A stretch of 64,000 bases of DNA, taken from Diphasiastrum complanatum (lineage: Eukaryota; Streptophyta; Lycopodiopsida; Lycopodiales; Lycopodiaceae). The stretch lies in assembly GCA_029204225.1 (NCBI GenBank), contig CM055112.1, positions 24,492,693-24,556,692 on the forward strand, written 5' to 3'. Below are positions 43,621 to 55,800 of this stretch, piece after piece. How positions within the stretch are numbered: the stretch's first letter is position 1; each line of letters opens with the position of its first letter. The notes under the pieces were generated by a model. It ran no database searches, was not told where the DNA came from, and saw only the letters and a list, made by a program, of their open reading frames with translations. The position numbers and the translations under genes were made by a program.

Positions 43621-44068
43621 CATTAAAAGAAACAAGTCAACAAAACGTTGATGAACATATCCAAAAGAACTCGAAACTTATCAAAGAAATAACATCATTT
43701 CATCACAAAGTCATTCAATCACGAGACTTGCTGAGGGGTCAAGATGGGGACCCCCCCCCCCCCCCCCCCGAAGGATTTTTCTTTTAAACTATGCAAGATC
43801 AAATGGCCCTTGGCCAAATACATACACAGTGGAAAGATTGGGTTGATGAATTCTTGAGAATCTTTATATCATTTAGTTGTTAACAAAAATTGGATCATAA
43901 AAAATCTCATGAAAGAAAAGGGTAGATTTTGTCAAAGATCTACAAGCATGGGATTTGAACTTGTTTCTTTATGCATGCAAAAGCTTAATGGTCAAGAGAG
44001 GAGCATGCATAGTCACTAGACATGAGTTGGTATGATATGCAAGAGTCAAAACTGACATGCATGGAAAG
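43621..44068 (-). other. degenerate Gypsy leader region with C19 run
   Basis: No gag capsid or primer binding site could be read, so a deletion removed the 5' LTR end, leader and most of gag. 43751-43769 is 19 consecutive C. On the minus strand GTTCAAATCC near 43947-43956 resembles a Pol III box B, but no box A was convincing. Confidence 0.4.
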
Positions 44069-44380
44069 CCCCAAGTGTATTCATTAAATGGGAAAGGCTT
44101 TGTATATGTCCATCTTATCTTGCATAATTTTCATCAATTCATAGGCCCTTAGTATGTGCATATTCAGATTAAATTTCATTAGTATTAGCATTTTCTTTAT
44201 ATCAAATTTTCTCACGATGTTGATCTACAGTTTTCATTTCTAGTATTCAGGTACTGATACCTGTACAATCATTTCATCAGTTAGAGTAACAAGCTTTAAC
44301 ATTCAAATATGTTTCATACAAAAAGAAATGGAAGATAGGATAGCCTTTATTTCTTGGTCATTTAGTCTATACAATTTACA
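44069..44380 (-). repeat. 5' LTR of the Gypsy element, truncated
   Basis: Starts TGTAAATTGTATAGAC (44380, minus strand) and matches the 3' LTR in two blocks, with about 3.7% substitutions in the larger one. 69 bp here replaces 289 bp there, and everything after 44069 (TATA, R, U5) is missing. Outside it, at 44381, LINE coding sequence is cut mid-frame. Confidence 0.75.
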
Positions 44381-44993
44381 GGGTGCACGGGTAAGCGTGG
44401 GGTGAGAAGATGACTGGGGGGGTGGGAGCCGACCAATATTGAAAGAGAGAAAAGAGTGATCAGAGAGGGTGGTGTGAGAGATATGAAAATCAGAGATGAG
44501 AGGTGTGGAGGACGATGACCCCATTAGATAATCAACGACACTATGACCGCCACTGTGAGGATGACATGTGTGTCTGCTTGAATCTAGCCAACAAGTCAGA
44601 CCTATAAATGGCTAACTCATGGGCCTTGCCAAACTGTAACAAGTACTCACTGTATGGGGTAATAGGTCATGTACCGTCCTCGGAGATCCTTTAACTCACA
44701 TCCCGTCACTGTCAAGGGCATGAACGTGGAGCTGGTCGGTGGTGTCGTGAAACTCTGACTGTCGTGAGGAAGTCCTGGCATTAAAATCCCCGATGAGGAA
44801 AATATTCTCCCGCTTTGCGAATCTGACAATATCCAATGAGAGATCAAGGTAGGGTGAGCCAATACCTGAAGACTCTAGAGGAAAATAACATGCTGCAATG
44901 AAGAATTCCCTGTCCAAATCAATATCATGTCCAACAATACGTATCCAAATATAACGCGCGTGTTCGTCGTGTCTGATGAACTTGATGATCTAG

Positions 44994-44995
<2 letters not shown>
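44381..44995 (-). pseudogene. LINE endonuclease domain, cut off by the Gypsy insertion
   Basis: Minus-strand frames show an apurinic-type endonuclease: ARYIWIRIVGHDIDLDREFF, AACYFPLESSGIGSPY, ENIFLIGDFNART (catalytic GDFN) and LSDHSFLSFNI (SDH motif), then SHPTLTRAP up to the LTR. It is split by stops and frameshifts. It is in the orientation and order expected as the missing N-terminal part of the LINE at 31.9-34.7 kb. Confidence 0.78.

Positions 44996-45053
<58 letters not shown>
44996..45053. repeat. (GA)n microsatellite, 29 units
   Basis: Pure GA tract at the 5' edge of the LINE endonuclease fragment. Confidence 0.95.
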
Positions 45054-45058
<5 letters not shown>

Positions 45059-45670
45059 ATGCTGCTTGTGACCACACATAGTCTTTTGAAAAGTGTCGTG
45101 TTAACTGAATATCATTCCCTTTGATATTTATATGCTTGGAAAGCCTCGGCTGTTGCATTTTTGGTATTTGCATGCTTCAATTTGCTTCTTGTCGGATTTT
45201 TTGCTCAACACTTTTTGCTTTCACCTTAAAAGAGCTTGTGCTTGGTGTTTGGAGGACTGTATTTTGAATTCTAGTTAGAAAACATCACCTGTTGTGGTTG
45301 AGAGTCACTGTTCTGTGCTAGCTTTTCCTTTGTCCTTTGACTAAGCGACTTTTTGTAGCTTTTTGTTTGTGTATATTATGGATTATAGCTCTTGGCAGGA
45401 ATAATCTTCACGTTCTTTGTATGTTTGATGCTCGGCAGCTGTGGGCTTCAATTGCAATTTGGTTAAATCTACTGGTATTTTGAAAGGAATTTTCTTTCTT
45501 ATCCTCAAGTAAGCAACCTCCGAGTTGCATTCTTGAGTCTTAATATATTTAGAGTGGTCGATCTTCAAAGTTGTCTCTGCCATCTAAGTTCTTGTTTAAT
45601 AAATTTTTCTATGCTGTAATGGTACCATAAAGAACATGCATTTCTATGAGCTACCTATATCTTATGGCAG
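45054..45670 (+). other. end of TRS120 intron 1
   Basis: T-rich unique intron sequence leading to the acceptor of exon 2; nothing else seen. Confidence 0.6.
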
Positions 45671-45877
45671 GTGGAGCAGGATGACAAAAAGAGGCAGCAC
45701 CTTGTCCTTTTTCCTCCAGCTGATCAACAAACACTTGAATTTCACATGCACACTCTAATGCAAGATTTTGCAGCATCCTTGCTGATGCAATTTGAGAGTT
45801 GGGTGCTGCTTGCAGAGCCAGTAGGAGCTACTCTGACCACTCCTTTGGACTCTCAGGCAACTTTGAATGCTGAGGAG
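45671..45877 (+). CDS. TRS120: TRS120 exon 2
   Basis: 69 codons, phase 0 at both ends. Acceptor ATGGCAG|GTGGAG, donor GAG|GTGAAT. It encodes VEQDDKKRQHLVLFPPAD, then the TLEFHMHTLMQDFAASLL segment and TPLDSQATLNAEE. An acceptor nine bases later would also keep frame, but this one gives the family's residue spacing. A reading frame runs on past the donor without family similarity. Confidence 0.93.
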
Positions 45878-47145
45878 GTGAATCAGGCTGCTCCACTTGT
45901 CATGAGTTTATTGTATAAGTTTCATAAGGCTAAATATTGCATTTGGAGAGCACTGCTGATTATGTTTGGTTGGTGCACCTCTCTGCAGCACCTATCCAAT
46001 TCTATGTTGTTAAAAGGTCCTGCTTATCAGAATTAGGCGTTTCTAATAACTTACCTTCTCATGTATGTCAGTCAGCAATTACTGATTCAGTATTCAGTGT
46101 CACCATGTAAATTATCTAGATAAAAGTTATATTTTTCAATATGACTGTAGGAAGTGCTAACTTCAAAATATAGCTTATCCAGAATGGTCTTAAATTGTGA
46201 ATATCATTAAGATCCATATGTATCGTAAGGAAAATCATGCAGTTCATGTGTCACCATGCAATATAGCATCGCCTTAAGTCATGAATTTTGTCCAACTTTC
46301 ACATTGATTTACCAGAAAATATCTGCAGAATGTGAGTCTTACAATCGCTATTCAAAACCATTTCTAGCTTCTTTCAAAGTCTTTGAAACTTCTAACCTCA
46401 TTAATAACTTTCACCATGCTTTAGGAGCAACTTGGACTGCTTGTTTTAGAAGATCTTTTTGGAAGTGAGATTGGAACTGTTGTGTTTGCATCTATATAAG
46501 GAGTCCTTCTCTTTTGCGCCTCTAAAGTCTTTTTCTATATACATTCAACAAATATATTTCTTTTATCTTATTCTTTCCCAATTTCCCCACCTTCAATGCA
46601 ACTTCATTAAGCTGTTTGTGAAATTTTTTTGCTCATAGTATTTTCTGCCTGATTACTCCAACAGGTTAGTGACAATGATACTAGTTATGTTGTGATTATT
46701 CTTAATATCTTGGCGTCTCTCTATGTATTTCTCTACTCGATGGCATTTCATTGCCTATTACGTGCTCTGGCTGTGTGATCTGACTTGTTGAATTCACTGT
46801 CAGTACCTTTCTCAGTTCTTGCTGGGTGCGATAAACAAACTAGTTATATCACTCAAGAAGTTTGAAAATTTCAAATAGATTCTGGATCATTAGGAAAAAC
46901 CCCAATCAGCTTCTTTTGAGTCTTGATAACTGAATAAACCTATAATGGATTCTAACCGTTGAAGTGTGTCAATGTTTGAATCATTTGCTGGTTTGTAGTA
47001 GCTCACAGTTTGCTGAAATCCCAACATTTCCTTTTCCAGTGTTTTTCCATTCAGTCAGGTTCCTTTTATATATTAAAGAAGGAGACATGTATGTCGTACA
47101 AGGTCTGGAGTGCAAGTTGATGGAGCGCAATTATAATTCTAACAG
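45878..47145 (+). other. TRS120 intron 2
   Basis: 1268 bp, AT-rich, GT-AG ends, no repeats recognised. It is one of the few element-free introns here. Confidence 0.7.
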
Positions 47146-47328
47146 GTAAGCAAGGCGAAGAAGAGGAGATTGTGCCGAGTGCAGAAGACTATTGGAGATT
47201 ACTGTCTTTTGGCTGGGTCCCCAGTGGATGCGAATGCTCACTATACCACTGCAATAGAACTTGCACGGCTTACTGGAGATGTTTTTTGGCAAGCAGGAGC
47301 AATTGAAGGCAGTATCTGTGCTCTTGTG
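47146..47328 (+). CDS. TRS120: TRS120 exon 3
   Basis: 61 codons, phase 0. Acceptor CTAACAG|GTAAGC, donor GTG|GTAAAA. It encodes VSKAKKRRLCRVQKTIGDY, then LLAGSPVDANAHYTTAIELA and AIEGSICALV, typical of the helical-repeat (TPR-like) part of the protein. AGs at 47150 and 47154 also follow the chosen acceptor, but only 47146 restores the conserved E-E-V-x-K-A-K-K junction. Confidence 0.93.
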
Positions 47329-47984
47329 GTAAAACATCCAATCATATAAGCTATCGATAACCTCTTGATAAATTGATGATTGCAAATTTTTGCGATTACC
47401 TTCTATTCCTTTTGTTTCAATATTAACAAGTATATTTGTTTACATGTACTATGTTAGCAATGATGCACATAAATTCTGGGTTTTAGGTAGTGATAGTTCA
47501 TGCAAGTTAATTGATAAAGCCAACCTGGAGACTTGACGAGGTCTCTGTCTTAGATTCTCCACGAACTAAAGAAAACAGACTCACAGTGTGTTCATTCATA
47601 TTGGATGAGCAGCAAGTGGCACCAATTTCAAGAGAGGGACCCCATTGCAGATAATCTTAATCTTTAGCTCTCAAGAACAACATGCTGCATATGTATCTAT
47701 GATGACAGCAAGGCTTCCCATCTGACAATGTGCTTGAGCACATCTTTTCAAATGCTCCTAGGTAGCTTAACATGGAGATTCATAACTATGGATGAGCAGA
47801 AGTTTCTGATGTCCTTACTGTAGTACACAGGTAAGCAACATAGACAAATTCTTCAGCATTTCAACTTATAGTCACAAAAAGGAAATGAAATTTTTATCCA
47901 TGAGATCTATGGAAAGGTGATAGCAGCCTTGCAAGGTTTAGCTCTGTTATATGCTGAGATAAGGCTTTTCTTTTGTTCCTCAAA
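47329..47984 (+). other. start of TRS120 intron 3
   Basis: Unique intron sequence before the LINE fragment. Confidence 0.5.
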
Positions 47985-50700
47985 TCCTCTTGGAGGGTGT
48001 TGATAGGCTGTTGTTGTCCATTCTCCCTGATACACTTGCACATTTACTTGCTAACTTTCTTAATAGAGCAGTTATTACTGGTTTCCCTCCTTGATGAACG
48101 AATATTACCCATTCCATTCATAAGAGTGGTGATCGTATAAGACATGATAATTATCGTACCATCATAATCGAGCATATCATCGTGAAGCTTTATGGCAATA
48201 CTATTTTGAGTGCGAGGCGGAGAGCAGGAGATTATATAGGCTGATTCTAGGGCATCTTACTCTACTATCGATCGTATCGTTACAGATCCATTATCCAAAG
48301 GTTATGGGAGTTAGGCTTTTCTATAGATACCATATTGGCAGTGTCATGGGCCATTGGGTCAAAACAAAGATTCTCCCTTTCACCCATCCTCTTTGGTTTG
48401 TATATTGATGAGCTTGAGGAGGTTATTAGCGGAGATAGAGGTTTGGTTTGCAATTTCGGAGATTTTCTGATTGCCATCTTACTATACGATGATGTTGTAG
48501 CTCTAGTCTCAGCGACTAGAGAAGGGCTTCATCAACAGTTGGGTAGTTTGTACACTTCTGCACTAGATGGGGGTTGAGGGTGAATATTTTGAAGACCAAA
48601 GGTATGGTCTTCAATTCTTTTAGAGCCTTTACATACAGACATGAGTTTATTTTCGATGGCCAAGTGGAGATAGTTATACTTATGTGGGTGTATTGTTCAG
48701 AGGTCCTATCTTTAGTATGAGACATAGTGTCGGCTCGATTTGGCAAGGGTCATGTTTTCTTGGTCCAACTAGAGAGATTTTGTTTCAGGAGATATATTCA
48801 CGATGCTTCCAGTAAGTGTTGTCTTTTTGATGTTATGGTCACTCCTACAACATCGTATGTAGTTGAGGCTTGATGCACATATTGGGCTAGTATATCGACT
48901 TCACCGACTCGACTTAAGTCCATCGACTTGGACTCCATTGACAGCTTCTCAAGGGCGGACGAGTCTACTCGACTCAATTCGACGACTATTGTCGACTATC
49001 ACTAGTCAAAATGGAGCTCTGCATGACACCGTTCACTACGTAGTAACTGCATCACTTCACAACTGTCACCTATATAGTTCACTCTAACGGTACAGTTGTA
49101 ATCCTCACGACCGCCGCAACTGATGTGTATATACATACAATAAATCAATACTCATATATGATGGATATTCATACCAGAACAACAATAGTAGATGAGTCAA
49201 TAATCAGTGGTAGCGTGAATTAGAGTTCCTCCGTGAACTCCTTTGTATCAGACTATCTGATTCCATAGAATCAGAAATCTTTAGAGAGAGTGAAAGTAAT
49301 TCAAGAAGTAGAGATATTATTCAATCTGTATTTAGCGTAGTAAGATCACAACACATAGTGCGCTATTATTGTGAACCATTCTCGGGCATAGGATCGTGAT
49401 CTGATCGTTGTATTCACAACAACTTAACACAGATTCTCTATTTTCTTTGTGTGTGTTTTGCACAGACGAATGCTTTCTGATAATTCCTTTCTCTTGTACT
49501 GATACTCGTTCCACGACTCATTTGGAATATCTATTTCGAAGGAAGCATGGCTGTCATAGACGCCTAACTGTTTTGCTCCCTTCATGGTTGTCTTGGACAC
49601 CTACAAAGATATTCCTCTGGTCGATCTAAGTAATAGTCTGAATCAACAGTTGGTAAAGATCCTGTCATAATTTAACGTTGAGTTTTTCTCTTGTCTGGAT
49701 TTCATATTCAACAAGAGTGGTATCAGAGCTGATAAAATAATTATTCCTAAACAATATTCCGTCATACAAACCCAACATAGGTCACTATGCTTTCTCGAAT
49801 AGTTCAGACCAAGCCTTTAGTTCCACATTAGATTATCATTGTTGAGTTTGTAGTTCCTCCCCTAATTCTTGACACCATTTTCCGGCTCATAGTCTATATC
49901 TAGAGAGCTCTAACGCTTCCCACAAACAGATACTGCACATGGCAGTTACATCTTCGGTGCAGCTTCATAGTTAGGGCTCCCAGTTGTCACAGTACTCCCA
50001 AGCACCCACCTTCTAGACATATTTGGCATCCCTATCTCAGCCCTCCCGACAGACTCGTGACGATATCAAATGATAACTCGTGACTATATCTTCATCATAC
50101 TTGTTAGGGGTAGTTGAGCATTAAGCCTGACTTCTATTGGACGCAATTCTTGGAGCTGGATATGCCAAGTTTCCTTGTCCTACCACAATATCTTGACGGA
50201 CCATGGCGTTGTCTGGTGTTTACTTTGGGGCAGTTTCATGTTTTTTCACACCAGCTTGCTGAGACATGACACTTCCATAGTATCCCACATGAGGATCAGA
50301 TATGCCAAATGTGTACTTTGGCGGAGGGTGGTCTGAGGAGCACTTCATTTTCAGAGTCCTATTTGCTATTAGATTCATGTGAGATATTATTGCCTTTCCG
50401 GAGACTCACATACCTTCCACTCTCTCATCGCCTATGATGATCCCAGATGTGTTGCCCTCATGCTATGTGAGATATCTTTACTACGGCGGGACTTGTGACA
50501 ACACCTTCAGTCTGACCATCGAGACACACAGCCTCAAATTATGGCTTCTCTAGAAGAAGACCACGAGCAGATCCAGAGTTCGATGATGAGGATGCAAATA
50601 TTTTTACACATGACCGTCATAGAGACCAAAGACAGCGTACAACACAATATCTTGCTACAGCTAGAGAATCTAGATGTACTATGAGTGCACACATTCGGAG
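47985..50700 (+). pseudogene. second LINE copy, degenerate, same family
   Basis: Plus strand. It has HKSGDR with NYRTIII, then SLSPILFGLYIDELEEVISG and ILLYDDVVALVSATREG (the YADD active site lost by indels). After an insertion (48904-49784) it resumes with KPLVPH and VEFVVPP, later QICQMC and a C-terminal end. Around 50485-50640 the tail aligns with that of the other LINE: LRRDL, stop, Q, then TQPQI (50529-50540), a basic SRRR and the acidic FDDEDA. It carries many stops and shifts. It lies in TRS120 intron 3. Confidence 0.8.
48904..49784 (+). mobile_element. LTR-like insertion in the second LINE, with primer binding site
   Basis: LINE homology stops after the segment for ISRLQ (48903) and resumes with the codons for MLSRI (49787). 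Between lie about 880 bp that end in TTCATATTCAACA, AGAG and a perfect TGGTATCAGAGC primer binding site (49718-49729). This is the end of an LTR and the start of an element, but only about 55 bp follow. The 5' part is rich in TCGAC/CGACT repeats. The start of the LTR is not resolved. Confidence 0.5.
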
Positions 50701-50847
50701 ATCACATGACAATCAACGTCTGAGTTAGTGACATAGACAAAGACATTTCCCACACTCTTCGATTGATCATGGTATCAATTTGGGTTCCTCCTACCATGAT
50801 GTCATCGAGATCTTATATCACATCTTTCTTTAGCCATCTCAGCTGAG

Positions 50848-50848
<1 letters not shown>

Positions 50849-50914
<66 letters not shown>
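50849..50914. repeat. (AC)n microsatellite followed by alternating GTGTGCGCGCGC
   Basis: 33 AC units, then ACGTGTGCGCGCGCCCACAC; together an almost unbroken alternating purine-pyrimidine run of about 80 bp. Confidence 0.95.
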
Positions 50915-50917
<3 letters not shown>

Positions 50918-50934
50918 TGCGCGCGCCCACACAG

Positions 50935-52511
50935 ACATAATTATTTCCAACACATGATTGCACTTTTTTGTTACTACTCAGAGATGTTTTTTTCCTTTCC
51001 AGATTAGAAATAGATTTAGACGTTATGGGCTTGTACACTTGTTTTCTTGTTATTCAGAGATGTTTCATACGCTTTTAAGTTCCTTATCATTACACACTTG
51101 AGATGTACTGTTCGGGCTTATATGCCTTTTGGCGCTATCTTTCTTTCTTTCTTTTTGCTTGGAACCCTTCTCTTGCAGCCTTCTCATGCAAATTGGGCCC
51201 GGGCTGTTTTTCCATTGTGTCGATTTGGGTCAGCAGTCGATTTGAATCGGCCGATTCGGAACCAATTCAAAACTGCTGGGTTAATGGCTTTGAATTGGTG
51301 ACTCATGGCAACGTTGGCATGGTCCAACCTTGAAGCCATGCAAACTCAAAAGATGTGCTCAAGTACTCTCTGGGCTGCATATTTGGTTCTAATTTCACAC
51401 TGTCCTTTCTTCTCCTCCTCCTTCCTCCTACCTCTCCTCTCTGTTCTATCCTATCTCTCTCCTTTGAAGTTTTTATGTTAAAAATAGCAAGTTTTGATTC
51501 TTTCCAATTTGAATCCAACGTGAACGATTCATTGATGAATCACAATTTGTTTGCCAATGAATCACAATTTATCGAAACATTAGTCACTAGACCAATGGAA
51601 ATTTCAAGGAGGTAGGATCATGCCAAGTCATGAAGATATGAAGGAGGATTAGACATTGCTGGATATTTACACGTCCATTTTTTGTTCGCAGGCTGGAGAG
51701 TTGACAAAATATGTTTAGGAATTTCATGTTTGAGTCCACATGGACTCTGTGTTTCTTGAATAATTATATGTGAAGGACCATAGCTTTCAAATGATTCATT
51801 TTTTTGTAGATATTAATCTACAGGGCTAGTTCAGGACACTTCAATTACGAACTAGAATACTTTCAGATATTATCTTTACCTTGGTTTGCTGATTGAGTTG
51901 GCAGGGATCTGGATTTCTATCTCAGGATCTTCATTTGTATATTAGACCAGGCATAGGTGTAGACTTGTCTGTAAGGCCTGCTACTCATAAGGCACTGAGG
52001 TGAGTCTCAAAATGGGGCACATTGTGTTTGTTTTGAATACATTGAATGCAGCAATTGAGGCATTTGAGTGTTAAAAAAGCCAGTGCTACAACCCCTCTAG
52101 TCTCCAACTTAAGATAAGGAGCATTTTCTAAATAATGTCTTCTCTATCAAGGCCCTATTCTCCCTCAACCTCAATATTCAACTGATCTCTAGAAACTGTA
52201 ACTAGCCCAGTTATTGCCTATGTGACATGTCTTGCTGTATGTAGTTTGGTAAAGCTGAGATTCAAAGTCAAAATATTTTTGATTCTTCTACATGTTTGCG
52301 TGCATACAACACTTTCCATTCTGGAATGTATTTGATGAACTCGTATCTTCAGTTATGATGATGGACATCTCCAGATTATCAATTCCATGCATTTTCCTCT
52401 TATGCATCAGAGTTTCGCTTGCAGCCGTTCACTTTGAATCTTAAGTAGCAGTTCTTTTTCTGGTCATGTCTTGACTAGCAGTTCTTTAATTGATCAGGGT
52501 ATCTTTTTCAG
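50935..52511 (+). other. rest of TRS120 intron 3
   Basis: No genes seen. A 14-bp palindrome GAATCGGCCGATTC (51244-51257) is followed by an 11-bp inverted repeat ACCAATTCAAA/TTTGAATTGGT (51261-51271, 51289-51299). Confidence 0.5.
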
Positions 52512-52594
52512 GTAGATCGTACAGGTCAAAAAGATCAAGCATTGGAAGAAGAAGTGAAGTTCCAATATTTTGAGGTCATTCAACTTTATCGCAG
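52512..52594 (+). CDS. TRS120: TRS120 exon 4
   Basis: 83 nt, starts phase 0 after TTTTTCAG and ends with two bases of a codon before GTTGGA. It encodes VDRTGQKDQALEEEVKFQY, then FEVIQLYR. It continues the TPR-like region directly from exon 3. Confidence 0.9.
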
Positions 52595-53405
52595 GTTGGA
52601 TTCTAGTCAATGTAATCTTTATGTTAAAATATGTTTGTTGTAGGTTCCTCTTGGGGTAGCTATAAGAGTTCATCTCAGAAGATGATAGTGCATTTTGTTC
52701 TCAAACAAATTCTTTGCGGAGCTTGATCTTGATTGTTGAGGAAGTATCTTGCTGAGGGATAAAAAAAATCTGACTCCAGCTGTCAGTATGCATTGAGCTA
52801 CCTGTCCAGCTTGAGTTGATTGCCTTTGCGACTTTGAAGCTGGATTATTTTATACTACGTAAAAACTTCTACAATGCTGCTTTTGTACGGTTATGGGAGT
52901 GTTTGTTTGTATGTAATGTAACCATATAGATATCAACATGTGGTAGTACCTTCATGCCTGTGATCTGCACATACTCTTGGGCGGTGCTAGAAAGTGCTTA
53001 GGAATTTCCATTCTGATCTTGGAGTTAGCGATCTTAGAAGTTGCAGGGTTTCTTTGTTACATTTGGCTGTAATCGTAGACATAAAATCAACATATTTTAA
53101 TTGAAGCACTTGACAGGTTTCAAAGAAGTTTGCCCATAAATTTGATTCCATGATATCAAGGATTGTGATTTTTAGCGATTGCTTTGAAATTCAGAACAGT
53201 AACACCATATTAAAAATCTTTTTAACTCTCAAAAGCATGATGAAGCTAAAGGTAAGTCTTGCGTGCTTGCAAGCCAGAGGTGTATTTAACTATTCACTAT
53301 GTGCTAGTTATTTCTAAGATTTTATCGTTATGCCCACTACTAGAGCTTTCCAGTTGTTTATCCGAAGTCACATCTAAGAGTTGATTGTGCTTGCACTGGT
53401 GACAG
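52595..53405 (+). other. TRS120 intron 4
   Basis: 811 bp. No clear exon in it, though comparison with plant homologues suggests a missing 27-nt microexon could lie here; I could not identify one with proper splice sites. Confidence 0.6.
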
Positions 53406-53465
53406 GGCCACAGCTTTGATTTTTGAGCTGGAAGCAGCATTAAAACTGGCACGTTTTCTTTGTAG
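53406..53465 (+). CDS. TRS120: TRS120 exon 5
   Basis: 60 nt between GACAG and GTACGC. The first base completes an Arg codon, then ATALIFELEAALKLARFLC follows, and AG carries over. The FELEAALKLARFLC block is strongly conserved. About nine residues usually found just before it in plants are absent from the joined sequence. Confidence 0.88.
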
Positions 53466-54953
53466 GTACGCCTATTCTTGAATCTTGGAATAAGCTATGA
53501 AATTGAACACCGGACAGTTTAACATGTATTGGAGTTCTCTTTTGAACTAGTATTGGTCTATGGTTGGAATGGAGAAATGGTACAAACTGTATCCATTGAA
53601 TATGTGGGATCAAGGGATTTCATTTCTGTGACTCCACAAGGAGTGATTTCTGATTTTCTTCTTTTGGTTCCAGTTTGCTGTTGCGTTATGGTCAAGTTTC
53701 TGTTTTGGTTGCATTTTGACTCCTCTCTTTAATCTGCTAATGAAAAGTTATTATAGTCAAAATAATCTTTTAGGAGATCCTTTATGCCACCATATTTCCT
53801 CTAGTAGGCTGTCCTATTACACTTTACAATCTTTATGGATCATCAAAAGTTGAGTTACCGAGTTTCCAGATTTTTCTACTTTCTTGATTTTATCCTTTTC
53901 CCACATTTCCATGCACTTTTTTTGGAGAGATTTACATCCTTGTTTTTCTTAGATTAGAAGCATTACATGTTACATATTTGATTTCTAGAAAATAAGGAGA
54001 TCAATCTTCCAGCTGCCAACATTTCATATTTTTCCATATGTTGATATATTCCTGCCTGTCCAAAATTTTCCAGGGTTCTCGCTGACAAGCATCTTGCTAG
54101 ACTTCGTATTTTGATATAAGTTGCTGCCGTCAGAGCTTTCCCCCCCAAAAAAATTATTTAGCCATATTATTATTAGAAAGCAATACATGCAGATTCTGAT
54201 CTGGAACGCGTTTCGGGAAATCCCATTAGGGTTTCCCGGAATGTGCCCCCCATGTTTTTTTTTGGTTTTGTAATGTTTTAGTGGGGATTTTAGGGTTGGG
54301 AACACTGGTTCCGGAATGTGGATGTTCCACTGCATCCATGGAAAGCATATATTTAATCATCTCCACGAAGGTCTTGTTCTTTCTTTCTCAAACCCCAGTC
54401 TTGCAATCCTGTCTTCTAGAAATGCTTTTCTAAAACACTTCAATGTAACAATCAAGCAGATCCAAAGTTCTGAAGGAAAAGATGAATTGGACTCCATATT
54501 CAAGGGAAAAACATATGTACAAAAAGTATGATACCCTAGATTCTATAAGTCTTGACATAGATAACTAGTTATTCTCCCGTAGATTTTTCAAAATATGTCG
54601 TCAAAATAGTCGGTTGTGACTAACAAACTTCTACCAGATTTTAAGTTTGTCGGTTTTTTTTTTTTGATATGTTGCGGCCTACAACTGCCAATTGCATTAA
54701 TTTCTGCTTCTTTATCTGTACGTGGGCTTCACGATCCTGTGCATCATAAAGCTTTCTATTTGTTCTTTTGTGTTCACCCAGGCATCATAATTGGAGTGTG
54801 CTGCCTATCTATTCAAAATATTGCTGATAAGATGATTGGTTGGCTCTTTGGTTTCTCTTACCCCCATTCATTCAATAGAAGATTGTGAATTTACTTTACT
54901 TTGACCTCGTGTGTTAGAATGTTTGCTGAGTTTGTACATCATGCATTCTGCAG
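53466..54953 (+). other. TRS120 intron 5
   Basis: 1488 bp, T-rich, without recognisable elements. Confidence 0.7.
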
Positions 54954-55227
54954 AAAAGAGTTGGCTAGGGAAGTATCCGACCTCCTGACAGGAGCTGTTG
55001 AAAGCTCTAAGAACTTGACGGATGCAAGTGATCGTTTAGTGTTGTTTGTTGAGGTTGCTCGCATCTTTGAAGCTGTTGGGTACCAGCGAAAGGCTGCATT
55101 TTTTTCTCGTCAAGTTGCTCAACTTTATCAACAGCAGGGCAGCCGGTGGGCTGCAATGAGCTCTTTGCAGGTCCTTTTAATGACAGCAAAATCCTACCAT
55201 ATTCAAAGCAGATCTAGTTTTTTGAAG
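54954..55227 (+). CDS. TRS120: TRS120 exon 6
   Basis: 274 nt between TTCTGCAG and GTGAGC. It completes an Arg codon, then KELAREVSDLLTGAVESSKN, the segment DASDRLVLFVEVARIFEAVG, YQRKAAFFSRQVAQLYQQQG and MSSLQVLLMTAKSYHIQSRS. It matches plant TRS120 closely without gaps and ends in phase 0. Confidence 0.93.
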
Positions 55228-55800
55228 GTGAGCTTTCAGCACTACAACTTTGAAAAAGCTGCAGTAAATTTTAGATAATCTGCATCATGGTAAATTAACA
55301 GCTCATGGACAAGTGTTCTTGATTTATCCTTTCGGATAGTGTGTGGCCTGTGGTACCTTACAAGAAAATTATTGGGGTTTTGTGAGGAATTATTCTTGAA
55401 ATTTACAACATTGCACCAGTAATCATGTATCTTTCAGAAGTTAATCACTTGTGCTTGATTACATATTGTTATGCTTTTTCTTTGGAGACTGGAGTATCAA
55501 GCAATTTTGGCTATTCAAGTATGGTAGTGGTATTCTTACAACTCTAATTCGGCTACCGTTTGGATATGCTATCCAATTGAACAGGGTTGCTGCCTGGTTT
55601 TTTTGGGCAACCACACATTTTGCCAGGTCAATGACCTGTATTCTTTATTGAAGTGGTATCAAAAGCCCTCTCATTTATTTACATGAAATGACCATTGTTT
55701 AGCTAAGTAAAATTATTGACCAAGATACTCGCCTTGTATGAAGCTATTAAGGCCACAAGAATACTATAACTCAAGAAACAGGTACAGAATATGCGGATGG
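55228..55800 (+). other. start of TRS120 intron 6
   Basis: Unique intron sequence; short frames only. Confidence 0.5.

Noticed and set aside
43940-43990. Possible second tRNA-like element on the minus strand (box B-like GTTCAAATCC)
   Set aside because: No convincing box A or stem pairing was found at tRNA spacing.
45671-46036. A 121-codon single frame over TRS120 exon 2
   Set aside because: Only the first 69 codons match the family; the rest is intron read past the GTGAAT donor.
50802-51038. Cys-Val repeat frame
   Set aside because: Translation of the AC microsatellite.
52681-52730. Candidate TRS120 microexon (a Q-x-N-x-x-R peptide)
   Set aside because: No GT donor follows and the match is too short to separate from chance.
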